From assembly GCA_002418265.1 (NCBI GenBank), contig DIDS01000011.1, positions 33,762 through 97,761 of the forward strand: a stretch of DNA of 64,000 bases, in the 5' to 3' direction. Below the pieces are notes generated by a model. The model did no database searches. It saw only the letters and a list, made by a program, of their open reading frames with translations, and had not been told where the DNA came from. The translations under genes and the position numbers were made by a program. The DNA is from Acidimicrobiia bacterium UBA5794 (GTDB taxonomy: Bacteria > Actinomycetota > Acidimicrobiia > Spongiisociales > UBA5794). Positions within the stretch are counted from its first letter, which is position 1; the number at the start of each line of letters is the position of its first letter. This document shows, in pieces, positions 9,302 to 18,964 of this stretch.

Positions 9302-10609
9302 ATGCACCATGCCACCACGAGGGTTCATGCCCCCAGACCCGCCGAGCTAACGCACCGTCCCACCCTTGCGCTACCGTGCCGATCTGTCACCGGTTCGTCC
9401 GGACCGCACGACGTTTCACGGCACCCGGCTGTGGGATTCCTTGGTACCTATCCGCCCACGGCCTGTGGAATTGCAACCTTCACCAAGGCCCTCAGGGAAG
9501 CGATAGCCGAAGTACGCGGATCATCGAGTGGACTCGGCGTCGTCAGCTTGGAAGCCGATCGAAACATGTCGCAACCTCCCGAGGTCGTGTATCAGCACAG
9601 CGCGAGTGAATCGGGGTCGTTGAAGCAAGCGATCAGGACACTCAACACGATGGATGTTGCCGTCATCCAACATGAGTATGGAATCTTCGGTGGTCCCGAC
9701 GGTATCGAGGTCCTCGATTTCGTTGATTCGCTCGACATACCCGTGGTCGTGACACTCCACACCGTTCCAAGAGATCCAACCGCACCACAAAGGTTCATTC
9801 TTGAGCGCTTGGTTCGTGACGCGGATCGAACGGTTGTGCTCAGCCAGTCAGCGTTGGATCAACTCCGCGACCGTTATGAGGTGGATGAAACAAAGCTCGT
9901 CGTGATTCCTCATGGGGCTGACGCACGCCTTGGAACACCGGCATCAAACGTGAATTCGCGCCCCGTCATGCTCTCGTGGGGTTTGATCGGTCCCGGTAAG
10001 GGTCTGGAGACCGCAATTGAGGCCATGGCGGCGTTGAAGGACCTCCGACCCCTGCCGCGGTACATCATTCTTGGGGCAACACATCCAAAGGTCTACGCCG
10101 CACACGGCGATGCCTATCTGCATGGCCTCATGGACCGAGTCACAACCCTTGGTCTTGAGGACATCGTTGAGTTTCGCAACCAGTATGTGGACCTCGAGAC
10201 ACAGATTGACGCGGTTCGGCACGCGGATCTGATCGTGATTCCATACGACTCGACCGAACAGGTGGTGTCAGGAGTCCTGATTGAAGCCATCGCTGCAGGC
10301 AAGCCCGTCGTGGCCACCTCGTTTCTTCACGCCATCGAGATGCTCAGCAATGGTGCCGGCCTGGTGGTTCCACCGACAGATCCCGCCTTGATGGCCGGTG
10401 CGTTCCGTACGGTGTTGTGTGACCCGGTTCGCGCCGATCACATGGCTGCGGTTTCACGGTCGATGTCAGAAGCCGTGTTCTGGCCGACCGTTGCCACAAC
10501 GTATGACGAATTGATCAGCTCACTCAACGCTGAACATGCCGCGGCAATCGACCTCACCGAACCCAGCCATCCACGTGTGAACGTCCCCAGAGTGGCTACG
10601 GCCGGTTGA
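9302..10609 (+). CDS. GT4-family glycosyltransferase (GT-B fold)
   Basis: 435 aa from ATG 9302, chosen because GAAGGGAG lies about nine bases upstream (an in-frame start at 9236 has none). The N-terminal Rossmann half contains GFLGTYPPTACGIATFT and VIQHEYGIFGG. The C-terminal half has the GT4 donor-binding pattern SWGLIGPGKGLETAIEA and VVSGVLIEAIAAGKPVVAT, with the conserved Glu in LIEAIAAG. It probably transfers a hexose from a nucleotide sugar in the cytoplasm. It is followed directly by the second GH130 gene and is likely part of the same glycan module. Confidence 0.85.
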   Translation: MHHATTRVHAPRPAELTHRPTLALPCRSVTGSSGPHDVSRHPAVGFLGTYPPTACGIATFTKALREAIAEVRGSSSGLGVVSLEADRNMSQPPEVVYQHSASESGSLKQAIRTLNTMDVAVIQHEYGIFGGPDGIEVLDFVDSLDIPVVVTLHTVPRDPTAPQRFILERLVRDADRTVVLSQSALDQLRDRYEVDETKLVVIPHGADARLGTPASNVNSRPVMLSWGLIGPGKGLETAIEAMAALKDLRPLPRYIILGATHPKVYAAHGDAYLHGLMDRVTTLGLEDIVEFRNQYVDLETQIDAVRHADLIVIPYDSTEQVVSGVLIEAIAAGKPVVATSFLHAIEMLSNGAGLVVPPTDPALMAGAFRTVLCDPVRADHMAAVSRSMSEAVFWPTVATTYDELISSLNAEHAAAIDLTEPSHPRVNVPRVATAG

Positions 10610-10629
10610 CGCAAGGTGGGGCGATACCC

Positions 10630-12111
10630 GTGGTTACCTCAACACAATCGGACCGAGTGGGACCGGAGGTCAACCGAACCGGCATTGAGATAAATCCGGA
10701 TCCAACCAGAGTCGTTCTCAAGCCCCATCTCTCCAGCGAACCAATTCTCGCCGATGACGGCCTGTTGGACCGAATACTCGCCATGACGGAGCAAGACGTC
10801 ACCGCGGCCCTCACTTCTGCCATGTCCCGATTTGCCAATCGACATCCAAACCTTGTGGCAGACCTTGAGAATCACTATCGGGTTGTGGCAAAAGAGGCCG
10901 GGACTCTTGGCAGGCTTTCAAAGAATCGAACGCTGCTCATCGGAACCTACTACACACGTGAATTCTCAGTGGAGGCGGCATCGCTCACCAACCCTTCAAT
11001 CGTGCCCGCACCAGACCAGAACGGGTTGGAACCTGGGGCTCTGCGTTTCATCATCAGTTTGCGCGGCATTGGTGAAGGACACGTCTCGTCGATCGAATTC
11101 CGTTCCGGGGTCATCGATCACCTCGGAAACATCACGATGGACGCCCGTTCGCCGTACGCGCAGACCGGCGCCCACGAGCCAGCCGTATTCGACAAAGACT
11201 TGTTCTGCACCATGCTGATGGAGATGAACGCGTTTGACGATACCGCTGCGTCAATGTGCCTACCGCTGCCGAACCCTTTCACTCTCGAAGAGCTTGAGGA
11301 CACCATCACAGCAGCCGAAGGGAAGCAGGCACCTCGCCACGTAGCCCTTCCCAGCACCAAGGCCATGGAATGGCTTGCCACCTCGAACTACGTTCTGGTG
11401 TTTCCCCCCAACTCTGAGCTCTCAGAACGAGTGATATTCCCCGGTTCGCCCGTGGAAAGCCACGGATTGGAAGATGCCAGGTTCGTACGGTTTGTCGATG
11501 ATGACGGAGCGGTCACCTACTACGCGACGTACACCGCCTACGACGGCTCCCACGTCCTTCCCCAACTCATCGAAACCAAGGACTTCGTCTCGTTCCGTAT
11601 GGATACGCTCAGCGGGCAATGTGCGCAGAACAAGGGTGTCGCCCTGTTCCCCCGAAAGATCGACGGACGGTTTGTTGCCCTATCGCGATACGACACCAAG
11701 AACAACTACGTGATGCAATCGGACAACATTCGACTCTGGGATCAATCACAGATGATTGAGGCACCCCAGTATTCATGGAATCTTGCCCGGATCGGCAATG
11801 GAGGGTCACCGTTGGAAACCGATGCGGGCTGGCTTGTGATAACGCACGGGGTCGGTCCTTTCCGGACGTACAGCCTCGGAGCCATACTCCTTGACATTGA
11901 CGATCCGACCAAGGTCATCGGTCGTCTCAAGGAACCGCTCCTCATCGCATCCGAAGACGAACGGGAGGGGTATGTCCCCAACGTTGTCTACACATGTGGC
12001 GCGATGATCCATGGAAGCCACCTCGTCCTGCCATACGGGATCTCCGACACTGCCTGTCGTGTGGCAACGCTCCCCGTCGATTCAGTCCTCGGGGCAATGG
12101 AACGGAGTTGA
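10630..12111 (+). CDS. GH130-type glycosidase/phosphorylase, paralogue 2
   Basis: About 493 aa from GTG 10630; TTG 10606, overlapping the GT4 stop, is the alternative. GTG 10630 is favoured by AAGGTGGGG upstream. The protein follows paralogue 1 through most of its length: the pieces NPSIVPAPDQNGLEPG, GEGHVSSIEFRSGVI, HGLEDARFVRF, YYATYTAYDGSHVLPQ, GSPLETDAGWLVITHGVG and GYVPNVVYTCGAMIHG are near-identical there. The catalytic Asp is in LEDAR. It lies immediately after the GT4 gene. Substrate unknown; no signal peptide. Confidence 0.82.
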   Translation: MVTSTQSDRVGPEVNRTGIEINPDPTRVVLKPHLSSEPILADDGLLDRILAMTEQDVTAALTSAMSRFANRHPNLVADLENHYRVVAKEAGTLGRLSKNRTLLIGTYYTREFSVEAASLTNPSIVPAPDQNGLEPGALRFIISLRGIGEGHVSSIEFRSGVIDHLGNITMDARSPYAQTGAHEPAVFDKDLFCTMLMEMNAFDDTAASMCLPLPNPFTLEELEDTITAAEGKQAPRHVALPSTKAMEWLATSNYVLVFPPNSELSERVIFPGSPVESHGLEDARFVRFVDDDGAVTYYATYTAYDGSHVLPQLIETKDFVSFRMDTLSGQCAQNKGVALFPRKIDGRFVALSRYDTKNNYVMQSDNIRLWDQSQMIEAPQYSWNLARIGNGGSPLETDAGWLVITHGVGPFRTYSLGAILLDIDDPTKVIGRLKEPLLIASEDEREGYVPNVVYTCGAMIHGSHLVLPYGISDTACRVATLPVDSVLGAMERS

Positions 12112-12157
12112 TCTCCGTCAGATCCTCAAACGAACGTAGCGAGTGACTCAAGCGTCC

Positions 12158-13837
12158 TCAAGATCCCTCCGTCCCAAATTGTTGGCTCTCAGCGTCCTCG
12201 CGTTTTGGTAGGCCGAACGACACGGCGAGTCCACAGGCGATGAAGATGGCGGCGACAAATGCTGTGGTTCGTGCGGCGTCGGTGTATGCAATCTTGGCAG
12301 CCAGCGCCTCCGGAGCAAGTTCGGGGACGGTGTCAAGTTGTGTGATAACTTGCCCCGCCGAAGTACGGACCTCAGTGACGATTTGCTGTTGCCGCTGCGG
12401 ACTCAATCCCGGTTCATTCGCCAGTGCCGCTGAGAGGTTGGAACCCAAGAGACCGAAGAGAATGGCGCCAAGACACGCTGCTCCGAGGGCAGACCCGACT
12501 TGACGAAATGTCGAAGTCATGGCTGAGGCCTGGCCCGAACTGGAGGCCGGGACATCTTCAAGGACCACATTCGTGAGTTGCGCGGTGGCGAACCCGATCC
12601 CGAGCCCATACACAATCAACGGAATGACCAGCCACCAAGGGCTGCGGTCCACAGAGAGCGTCAAGCCGATGGCCACGACCCCAATGATCTCTGTCGTCAT
12701 CCCGATTCTCACCACCACCGTGGCACCGAATCGCTGTGAGACCCGCCGCGCGGCACCACCGGCGGTAAGTGTCCCCACCGCGAGAGCCGCGAGAATCGCA
12801 CCGGTTTCGAGGGGATTGAGGCCGTGTACCGACTGAATCCAGAGCGGAAGGGCGAACAGAATCCCGTATTCCCCAAGACTGACAACGAGGGCAACAACGT
12901 TGCCGTATCCGTACCGTCTGATCTTGAACAACGAGAGGTCGATCAACACCGCCCGTCGGCGGCGTGTCCGCCACCATTCCCACCACACCAGCCCGCCGAG
13001 CATCATCGCCCCGATGAACAACGCCATTGGTACAACCGAAAGTCCACCCTGTTGGATCGATATCGGTCCGAGAGAGAAATCCGAGATGGCTGTCCACCAG
13101 CCATAAGTTTGCCCCTCGATCAGACCGAAGATGATGAGTCCAAGCCCACCTGCCGACAAAGCAACACCGATGAGGTCGAAACCGGCACCCCGGGGTCCCT
13201 TGGTTTCTGGCACCAGCTTGAGAACGGCAATCCCAGCAATGATTCCGATGGGGATGTTGATCAGAAATGCCCATCGCCAGGAGAAATCCTCGGCCAGGAA
13301 TCCACCGACCAAGGGACCAAGTGCGGCGGCACCGCCGAACACCGCCCCCCACAAGCCGAATGCGACTGCACGGTTGCGCCCGGTGAACAGCACATTGATG
13401 ACGGCGATCGACGATGGCAACATCATGGAGGCGCCCATGGCTTGAAGTGCTCGAAACCCGATGAGCATTCCGGGAGTGGTCGATGTTCCACTCCCCAACG
13501 AGGCGCCCATGAAGACCACGAGCCCGATCAGAAACAGCAGGCGCCGACCACGGCGATCTGCAATCAAACCAACCGTGATCAGCATCGCTGCAAACACGAG
13601 CGAATAGATGCTGTTGACCCACTGCGCCCCGGTCTGGGTGAGACCAAGGTCGTTGACGATGTCCGGCAACAACACGTTGACGACGCTGGCGTCGACGATG
13701 ATGATCGACAGCCCGACGAGTATCGCCACCAGCGCTGCCCATGGGTGATCTACCGACAGGGAAGATGAATCTGGATGAGACTGATCTACTGACGAATCAC
13801 TGGCCACCTGAGGATTGTATCGCCGGACCTGTCCCAT
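12158..13837 (-). CDS. MFS multidrug-type exporter, EmrB/QacA (DHA2, 14-TM) family
   Basis: About 559 aa. It has the DHA2 motifs: WAALVAILVGLSIIIVDASVVNVLLPDI in TM1 (motif D1), LIADRRGRR between TM2 and TM3 (motif A), GFRALQAMGASMMLPSS, and GGFLAEDFSWRWAFLINIPIG in TM5 (motif C region). A soluble segment rich in Gln and Ala (around LSPQRQQQIVTEVR) precedes the last TM, as in many QacA relatives. A proton-driven drug or lipid exporter is the likely role. ATG 13837 is taken as start without a clear ribosome-binding site; GTG further in is possible. It lies downstream of the DUF3566 gene, with a repeat hairpin in between. Confidence 0.88.
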   Translation of the reverse strand: MGQVRRYNPQVASDSSVDQSHPDSSSLSVDHPWAALVAILVGLSIIIVDASVVNVLLPDIVNDLGLTQTGAQWVNSIYSLVFAAMLITVGLIADRRGRRLLFLIGLVVFMGASLGSGTSTTPGMLIGFRALQAMGASMMLPSSIAVINVLFTGRNRAVAFGLWGAVFGGAAALGPLVGGFLAEDFSWRWAFLINIPIGIIAGIAVLKLVPETKGPRGAGFDLIGVALSAGGLGLIIFGLIEGQTYGWWTAISDFSLGPISIQQGGLSVVPMALFIGAMMLGGLVWWEWWRTRRRRAVLIDLSLFKIRRYGYGNVVALVVSLGEYGILFALPLWIQSVHGLNPLETGAILAALAVGTLTAGGAARRVSQRFGATVVVRIGMTTEIIGVVAIGLTLSVDRSPWWLVIPLIVYGLGIGFATAQLTNVVLEDVPASSSGQASAMTSTFRQVGSALGAACLGAILFGLLGSNLSAALANEPGLSPQRQQQIVTEVRTSAGQVITQLDTVPELAPEALAAKIAYTDAARTTAFVAAIFIACGLAVSFGLPKREDAESQQFGTEGS

Positions 13838-13879
13838 CTTTGGAAGACGGGACCCGCAAAGTTCTGACGTCTGACTTCC

Positions 13880-13907
13880 CCCGTCCTCCCGCTTGCGGGA
13901 GGACGGG
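13880..13907. repeat. Intergenic hairpin repeat, partial copy C (module iv only)
   Basis: A perfect stem of 13 bp (CCGTCCTCCCGC / GCGGGAGGACGG plus one outer C-G pair) with a TT loop sits between the DUF3566 stop and the MFS start. The same stem core recurs at 28856-28879 and 44664-44687. GACGTCTGACTTC just before it (from 13866) matches the degenerate GACTTCTGAC tracts that accompany the other copies. It could also end transcription from the DUF3566 gene. Confidence 0.75.
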
Positions 13908-13913
13908 TTGCTG

Positions 13914-14363
13914 TCATACGTGCTCGACGGTTTCGTCTGCACTCATTGGGGAACCGCCGCTGTCAGCGGGGACATGGAGGACCGGGCGTGGTCGCTCCGG
14001 CTGCACGGCGACGTCCGGCACTTCCTCAAGCATGATCAGCTCGACACCGCCGACGACATCTGAAACGAGGTTGTAGAGAACTGCGATGAGTGCAAGAAAA
14101 GCGGTCGCACCAATCACCCAGATGATCGCCAGCATCAGGACGACGCGGAAATACAACTCACCGTCGGGAGAAAACGCGATCGTGAGTCGACCAAGTGTGT
14201 CGGCAAAGTCGTCTGGGATGCCTCGCTGTACCGCGATCGACCATGCAATCCATATGCCGAGTACGCCAGCAAGGCCGATGCTCAGGTTGATGACCAAGCC
14301 TGCCTTGAGCACTGTCCATGGATCGATCTTGCGGATGATGCGTCGAACTCGACGAACCGCCAT
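13914..14363 (-). CDS. DUF3566-type membrane protein downstream of gyrA
   Basis: 149 aa. A basic N-terminus (AVRRVRRIIRKIDPWTV) leads into two hydrophobic segments (about 18-45 and 70-98), the layout of the DUF3566 family that commonly follows gyrA in actinobacteria. The C-terminal tail is soluble and ends in SADETVEHV. AAAGGAG lies just before the ATG. The function of the family is not settled; the position suggests cotranscription with the gyrase genes, with a gap of about 116 bases after gyrA. Confidence 0.78.
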   Translation of the reverse strand: MAVRRVRRIIRKIDPWTVLKAGLVINLSIGLAGVLGIWIAWSIAVQRGIPDDFADTLGRLTIAFSPDGELYFRVVLMLAIIWVIGATAFLALIAVLYNLVSDVVGGVELIMLEEVPDVAVQPERPRPVLHVPADSGGSPMSADETVEHV

Positions 14364-14479
14364 TGCGACTCCTTTCGAAGGCGCAGCCTACCGGTGGGCT
14401 ACTGTCGCTCCCTGCCAATGAGACGTCGCCGCTCCCCAATCCGTTCCCACCTCGTCAACACGGGCAACACGATTCATCG

Positions 14480-16906
14480 CTATTCGGAGTCCCCGCGAGC
14501 AATCGCCACCGCCGACAGCGTCGCACCATCGGCAAGGTTCATGACCTTGACACCCATCGAATTGCGTCCATATCGGTTGATGGCATTGACCTGCTGACGG
14601 ATCAGAATCCCATCAGAGGATGTGATGACCGCCTCGTCGGTGTCGGCCACTGCCCGAGCGGTGGCAAGCGAACCGCGAGTGGAAACAATCTTGATCGCCT
14701 TGACTCCGAGTCCACCTCGGTGTTTGACCGGGAAGTCGCTGATCTTGGTTCGTTTCCCGAATCCACCGGTGGTCAGAAGCAAGATGTCATCGGCTTCTTC
14801 GGCAGTTGCAGCACCAACGACATGGTCGCCGTCTCGCAGTCTGATGCCGATGACACCCTGCGATGCCCTGCCGGTTGGCCTCACCTCACCCTCGCTGAAA
14901 CGGATGCCCTGACCGTCCTTCGTGAACATCATCAGGTCAGAATCTCCGTTGGTCTGCCGAACCGTGACGACCTCATCACCATCCTTGAGGTTGATTGCCA
15001 CCAGAACCTGATTTCGGCTGTCGTAGTCAGAGAACTTGGACTTCTTGACCTGCCCGAACTTCGTGAACATCACCAGATACTGATTTGTTTCGTAGTCTCG
15101 TGTATCGATGATCGCCTCGACGATCTCGTCGGGTTCAAGGGGAAGCACGGACTGGATGAGGGAGCCCTTCGCTGTTCGGTCCTTTCGTGGGATCTCGTGG
15201 GCACGTATCCGATACACCTTGCCCCGATTGGTGAAAAACAGCAGGTACGCATGCGCCGACGTGTGGAGGAGGTGGGTCACGACATCGTCGTCTCGCAGAC
15301 CAGCACCCTTGACACCTCTGCCTCCGCGGGCCTGGGTTCGGTAGGCCGACGCAAGCACCGATTTGACGAATCCTGCAGCTGACATCGAGACAACCAGATC
15401 CTCATCGGCGATCAGGTCTTCGAGCGACATGGTGCCTTCATCAGGAATGATGCGGCTTCGTCGGTTGTCAGCAAACTTCTCCTTGACCTCAGTGAGCTCT
15501 TCGCCGATGAGTGCCCGCCGCTTCGCCTCATGAGCAAGGAGATCCTCGAGGTAGGCGATCGTCTGTTCAATTTCCTCGAGTTCTTCGCGCAACTTGTTCG
15601 TTTCGAGGGCCGTCAACCGTCGCAGCGGCATGTCGAGGATGTGATTGGCCTGGATCTCGGAAAGCTCGAAGCTCTCCATCAACGCTGTCCGTGCCGCTTC
15701 GACATCCTCCGACGAGCGAATGATTCGCACGACTTCGTCGATGTTGTCGAGAGCGATGAGAAGACCACGCAGAATGTGGGCGCGAGCCTCTGCCTTCTCG
15801 AGCCGAAACTTGGAACGCCTCTCGATGACCTCCAGCTGGTGATCAACGTAGTGGTGGATCAGCTGGGCGAGATTCAGGGTTCTCGGGACACCGTCGACGA
15901 GAGCGACATTGTTGATCGAGAACGTGTCCTCAAGCTGGCTGTGTTTGAACACCAGGTTTCTGACGACCTGCGGGTTGGCATCCTTCTTGAGTTCAATGAC
16001 GAGCCGGGTCCCATGTCGGTCGGACTCGTCACGGAGATCTGCAATACCGACGATGGTCTTGTTCCTGACAGCCTCGGCAATCTTCTCCATGATCCGGTCG
16101 CGCGATGCCTGATAGGGGATTTCTGTCACGATGATGGCGGTGCGGTTCTTGCGAATCTCCTGCACATCGGTGACCGCTCGCATGCGAATGGAACCACGTC
16201 CCGTCATGAGCGCGTCGTTGACACCCTTCTTACCCACGATGTAGGCGCCCGTTGGAAAATCAGGGCCTTTGACAAACTCCATGAAATCTTCGACCGTCGC
16301 CTCAGGATGATCCAATGCGTAAAGGACCGCAGAGCACACCTCGCCGAGGTTGTGTGGCGCCATGTTGGTTGCCATGCCGACGGCGATCCCGGTCGAGCCA
16401 TTCACCAACAAGTTCGGGAAGCGTGCAGGCAATACGGTGGGTTCTGCCCTCTCGCCGGAATAGTTGTCTTTGAAATCGACGGTGTCTTCGTCAATGCCGT
16501 CAAGCATGTGGGCAGAGAGCTTCGAGAGTCGGGCTTCGACATATCTCATTGCCGCTGCTGGATCGTCGACTGTTCCGAAGTTCCCTTGTGGATCGATCAG
16601 CGGGTTGCGGAGAGCGAAATCCTGCCCCAACCTGACCATCGAGTCATACACAGCTTCGGGAGCATGAGGATGAAACCAGCCAACGACATCACCAACAACG
16701 CGGGATGCCTTGCGGTACGGGGTACCGGGGCGGATACCGCTGTCCCACATCGAATAGAGGATGCGCCGGTGCACCGGTTTGAGACCATCTCGTACATCGG
16801 GTAGCGCACGAGAAACGATAACGGACATCGCATACTCAAGAAAGGAGTCCTGCATCTCCTGCTCGATGGCGATCGACGTGAAGGTCTCTTGGGTCTCATC
16901 TGGCAT
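14480..16906 (-). CDS. gyrA: DNA gyrase subunit A
   Basis: 808 aa. It breaks and rejoins DNA in the GyrA2B2 supercoiling enzyme. The active-site tyrosine is Y122 (AAMRYVEARL). The GyrA-box, TQARGGRGVKG near residue 530, and six C-terminal beta-pinwheel blades identify it as GyrA rather than ParC. Odd: the quinolone-determining stretch reads HPHAPEAVYD where E. coli has HPHGDSAVYD, so the position of Ser83 is Glu. It follows gyrB by 23 bases on the minus strand, moving away from the origin. Confidence 0.98.
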   Translation of the reverse strand: MPDETQETFTSIAIEQEMQDSFLEYAMSVIVSRALPDVRDGLKPVHRRILYSMWDSGIRPGTPYRKASRVVGDVVGWFHPHAPEAVYDSMVRLGQDFALRNPLIDPQGNFGTVDDPAAAMRYVEARLSKLSAHMLDGIDEDTVDFKDNYSGERAEPTVLPARFPNLLVNGSTGIAVGMATNMAPHNLGEVCSAVLYALDHPEATVEDFMEFVKGPDFPTGAYIVGKKGVNDALMTGRGSIRMRAVTDVQEIRKNRTAIIVTEIPYQASRDRIMEKIAEAVRNKTIVGIADLRDESDRHGTRLVIELKKDANPQVVRNLVFKHSQLEDTFSINNVALVDGVPRTLNLAQLIHHYVDHQLEVIERRSKFRLEKAEARAHILRGLLIALDNIDEVVRIIRSSEDVEAARTALMESFELSEIQANHILDMPLRRLTALETNKLREELEEIEQTIAYLEDLLAHEAKRRALIGEELTEVKEKFADNRRSRIIPDEGTMSLEDLIADEDLVVSMSAAGFVKSVLASAYRTQARGGRGVKGAGLRDDDVVTHLLHTSAHAYLLFFTNRGKVYRIRAHEIPRKDRTAKGSLIQSVLPLEPDEIVEAIIDTRDYETNQYLVMFTKFGQVKKSKFSDYDSRNQVLVAINLKDGDEVVTVRQTNGDSDLMMFTKDGQGIRFSEGEVRPTGRASQGVIGIRLRDGDHVVGAATAEEADDILLLTTGGFGKRTKISDFPVKHRGGLGVKAIKIVSTRGSLATARAVADTDEAVITSSDGILIRQQVNAINRYGRNSMGVKVMNLADGATLSAVAIARGDSE

Positions 16907-16929
16907 GGTTGGTGGTCCCTAGCTGCTCT

Positions 16930-18855
16930 CTACGCGTCCAGGAATCGGACGTCTTTGGCGTTCTGTTGAATGAATAGGCGGCGGGACTCGACATCGGAGC
17001 CCATCAGGGTCGTGAAGGTCTCCTCTGCGAGGAACTGCTCCTCAAGCTCGACACGCAAGAGTGTCCGTGTCGACGGATCCATCGTCGTATCCCACAGTTC
17101 CCCTGCATTCATCTCTCCGAGGCCCTTGAATCGTTGGATGTTGATCTTGCGGCCCTCGTTCTCGGCCTTGAACCGTTCGAGTTCCTCGTCATTCTCGATC
17201 CAGGTCGTCTTCGTCCCGATCTTCGCCGAGTAGAGCGGTGGTTGAGCAATGTAGACGTAGCCATGCTGGATGACCTCAGGCATGTGTCGGAAGAAGAACG
17301 TCAGAAGCAGTGTGCGGATATGGGCTCCGTCGACATCGGCATCGGTGAGGATGATGATCTTGTTGTATCGAGCCTTCGTGATGTCCATCTCGTCACCGAT
17401 ACCGGTGCCGATCGCGGTGATGAGCGACTGGACCTCGGTGTTCTGGAGAACCCTTCCGATACGGTTCTTCTCCACGTTGATGATCTTCCCCCGGATCGGG
17501 AGGATTGCCTGAAACTCCGAATTCCGCGCCTGTTTCGCTGATCCTCCAGCGGAATCCCCCTCGACAATGAACATCTCGGATACCTCGGGATCCTTCGATG
17601 AACAATCAGAGAGCTTCCCGGGAAGTCCCCCGGATTCAAGGAGGCTCTTGCGACGCGTCAGGTCTCGAGCCTGTCGTGCTGCAGCCCGGGCACGGGCAGC
17701 TGAGGAGGCCTTGTCGGAAATCTTCTTTGCATCGCCTGGATGACGGTTCAGCCAGTCAGCAAGTGCCTGGTTCATGGCCTTTTGGACAAACGACTTGATT
17801 TCGGTGTTCCCAAGTTTCGTTTTCGTCTGTCCCTCGAACTGAGGGGATCGAACCTTTGCCGAGATCACAGCCGTCAGACCCTCGCGAACGTCCGCACCCT
17901 CCAGATTGCTGTCCTTCTCCTTGAGCACTCCCTTGGCACGCGCTATCTCGTTGATCGATCTGGTCAAGGCTGATCGGAAGCCTTCTTCGTGGGTTCCACC
18001 TTCATGGGTGTTGATGTTGTTTGCGAACGAGAGAATCGTCTCGTTGTACCCTGCCGTCCACTGGAGGGCAACCGCCACTTCGGCGTCTTCATCGGCATGC
18101 TCAAAGAACGCAATCTGGGGGTGAATGGGCTCGCGGTTTGTGTTGAGATGTTTGACGAAGTCCACAATGCCTCCGGCATATTTGAAAGTCTCTTCGACCG
18201 GTTCTTCGCCGCGTTCATCCACAAATCTGATCTCAAGACCCTTGTTGAGGAACGCCATCTCCCGGAGTCTGGTTGTCACCGTCTTGGCACTGTATTGGGT
18301 GGTCTCCTCGAAGACTTCCGGATCAGCCCAGAACGTGATTGACGTCCCGGATCGCTTCATCGGCTTGACCTTCTTGAGCTTGCTGACCGGCTCGCCGTAC
18401 GCAAAACTTTGACTCCACAGTGATCCTTCGCGGACGACTTCCACGTCCATTCTCGTTGACAGGGCGTTGACAACTGAGATTCCCACACCGTGAAGTCCAC
18501 CCGATACGACGTAGGCGCCAGAATCGAACTTCCCTCCGGCATGCAGCGTGGTCATCACGGTCGTCAGCGCCGGCAGTTTGGAGGTGGCGTGCTTGTCAAC
18601 GGGGATACCGCGCCCGTTGTCCCTGACCTTGACCCCGCCATCGGCAAGGAGTGTTACCTCGATCCGGGTGCAGTACCCGGCCATGGCCTCATCCACAGCG
18701 TTATCCACAGCCTCCCAGATGAGATGATGAAGGCCCTTGGGGCCGGTGGATCCGATGTACATGGCAGGACGTCTGCGAACCGCTTCGAGGCCCTCGAGAA
18801 CCTGGATCGAATCTGCTCCATACGACGCGCCCGAGGAAGGTTTTGCGTTTGTCAC
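16930..18855 (-). CDS. gyrB: DNA gyrase subunit B
   Basis: 641 aa, the normal length without the E. coli insertion. The GHKL ATPase part has EAVDNAVDEAMAG, DNGRGIPVD and GGLHGVGISVVNALS. The TOPRIM part has VEGDSAGGSAKQARN, with the acidic triad completed by TDADVDGAHI. The quinolone-pocket segment PIRGKIINVEKNR is ordinary. The start is GTG 18855, with AAGGAG just upstream. The upstream neighbour is the dciA-like gene, 109 bases away. Confidence 0.98.
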   Translation of the reverse strand: MTNAKPSSGASYGADSIQVLEGLEAVRRRPAMYIGSTGPKGLHHLIWEAVDNAVDEAMAGYCTRIEVTLLADGGVKVRDNGRGIPVDKHATSKLPALTTVMTTLHAGGKFDSGAYVVSGGLHGVGISVVNALSTRMDVEVVREGSLWSQSFAYGEPVSKLKKVKPMKRSGTSITFWADPEVFEETTQYSAKTVTTRLREMAFLNKGLEIRFVDERGEEPVEETFKYAGGIVDFVKHLNTNREPIHPQIAFFEHADEDAEVAVALQWTAGYNETILSFANNINTHEGGTHEEGFRSALTRSINEIARAKGVLKEKDSNLEGADVREGLTAVISAKVRSPQFEGQTKTKLGNTEIKSFVQKAMNQALADWLNRHPGDAKKISDKASSAARARAAARQARDLTRRKSLLESGGLPGKLSDCSSKDPEVSEMFIVEGDSAGGSAKQARNSEFQAILPIRGKIINVEKNRIGRVLQNTEVQSLITAIGTGIGDEMDITKARYNKIIILTDADVDGAHIRTLLLTFFFRHMPEVIQHGYVYIAQPPLYSAKIGTKTTWIENDEELERFKAENEGRKINIQRFKGLGEMNAGELWDTTMDPSTRTLLRVELEEQFLAEETFTTLMGSDVESRRLFIQQNAKDVRFLDA

Positions 18856-18964
18856 GGGACTCCTTCTCGCCTCAACTCAGAGGGGAAATCGAGGCTACTA
18901 ACACCCTTGTAAGTATAACCGAAAACCGGCGTAATCCCTTTATTTGCATGGGTCGGAGCCCATT

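Noticed and set aside
12558..13742. Second minus-strand frame inside the MFS gene, and a 314-codon frame on the other strand at 12824-13768
   Set aside because: Both overlap the MFS exporter; only the chosen frame encodes TM helices and DHA2 motifs.
15530..16804. Long plus-strand open frame (424 codons) opposite gyrA
   Set aside because: It is antisense to a complete gyrA, has no recognisable domain and no ribosome-binding site. GC-rich genes often leave open antisense frames.
18690..18709. TTATCCACA, a perfect DnaA box, and a second CATCCACA in the gyrB start region
   Set aside because: They fall in codons for the conserved VDNAVDEA stretch of gyrB, which tends to create this string; no cluster, no AT-rich DNA nearby.
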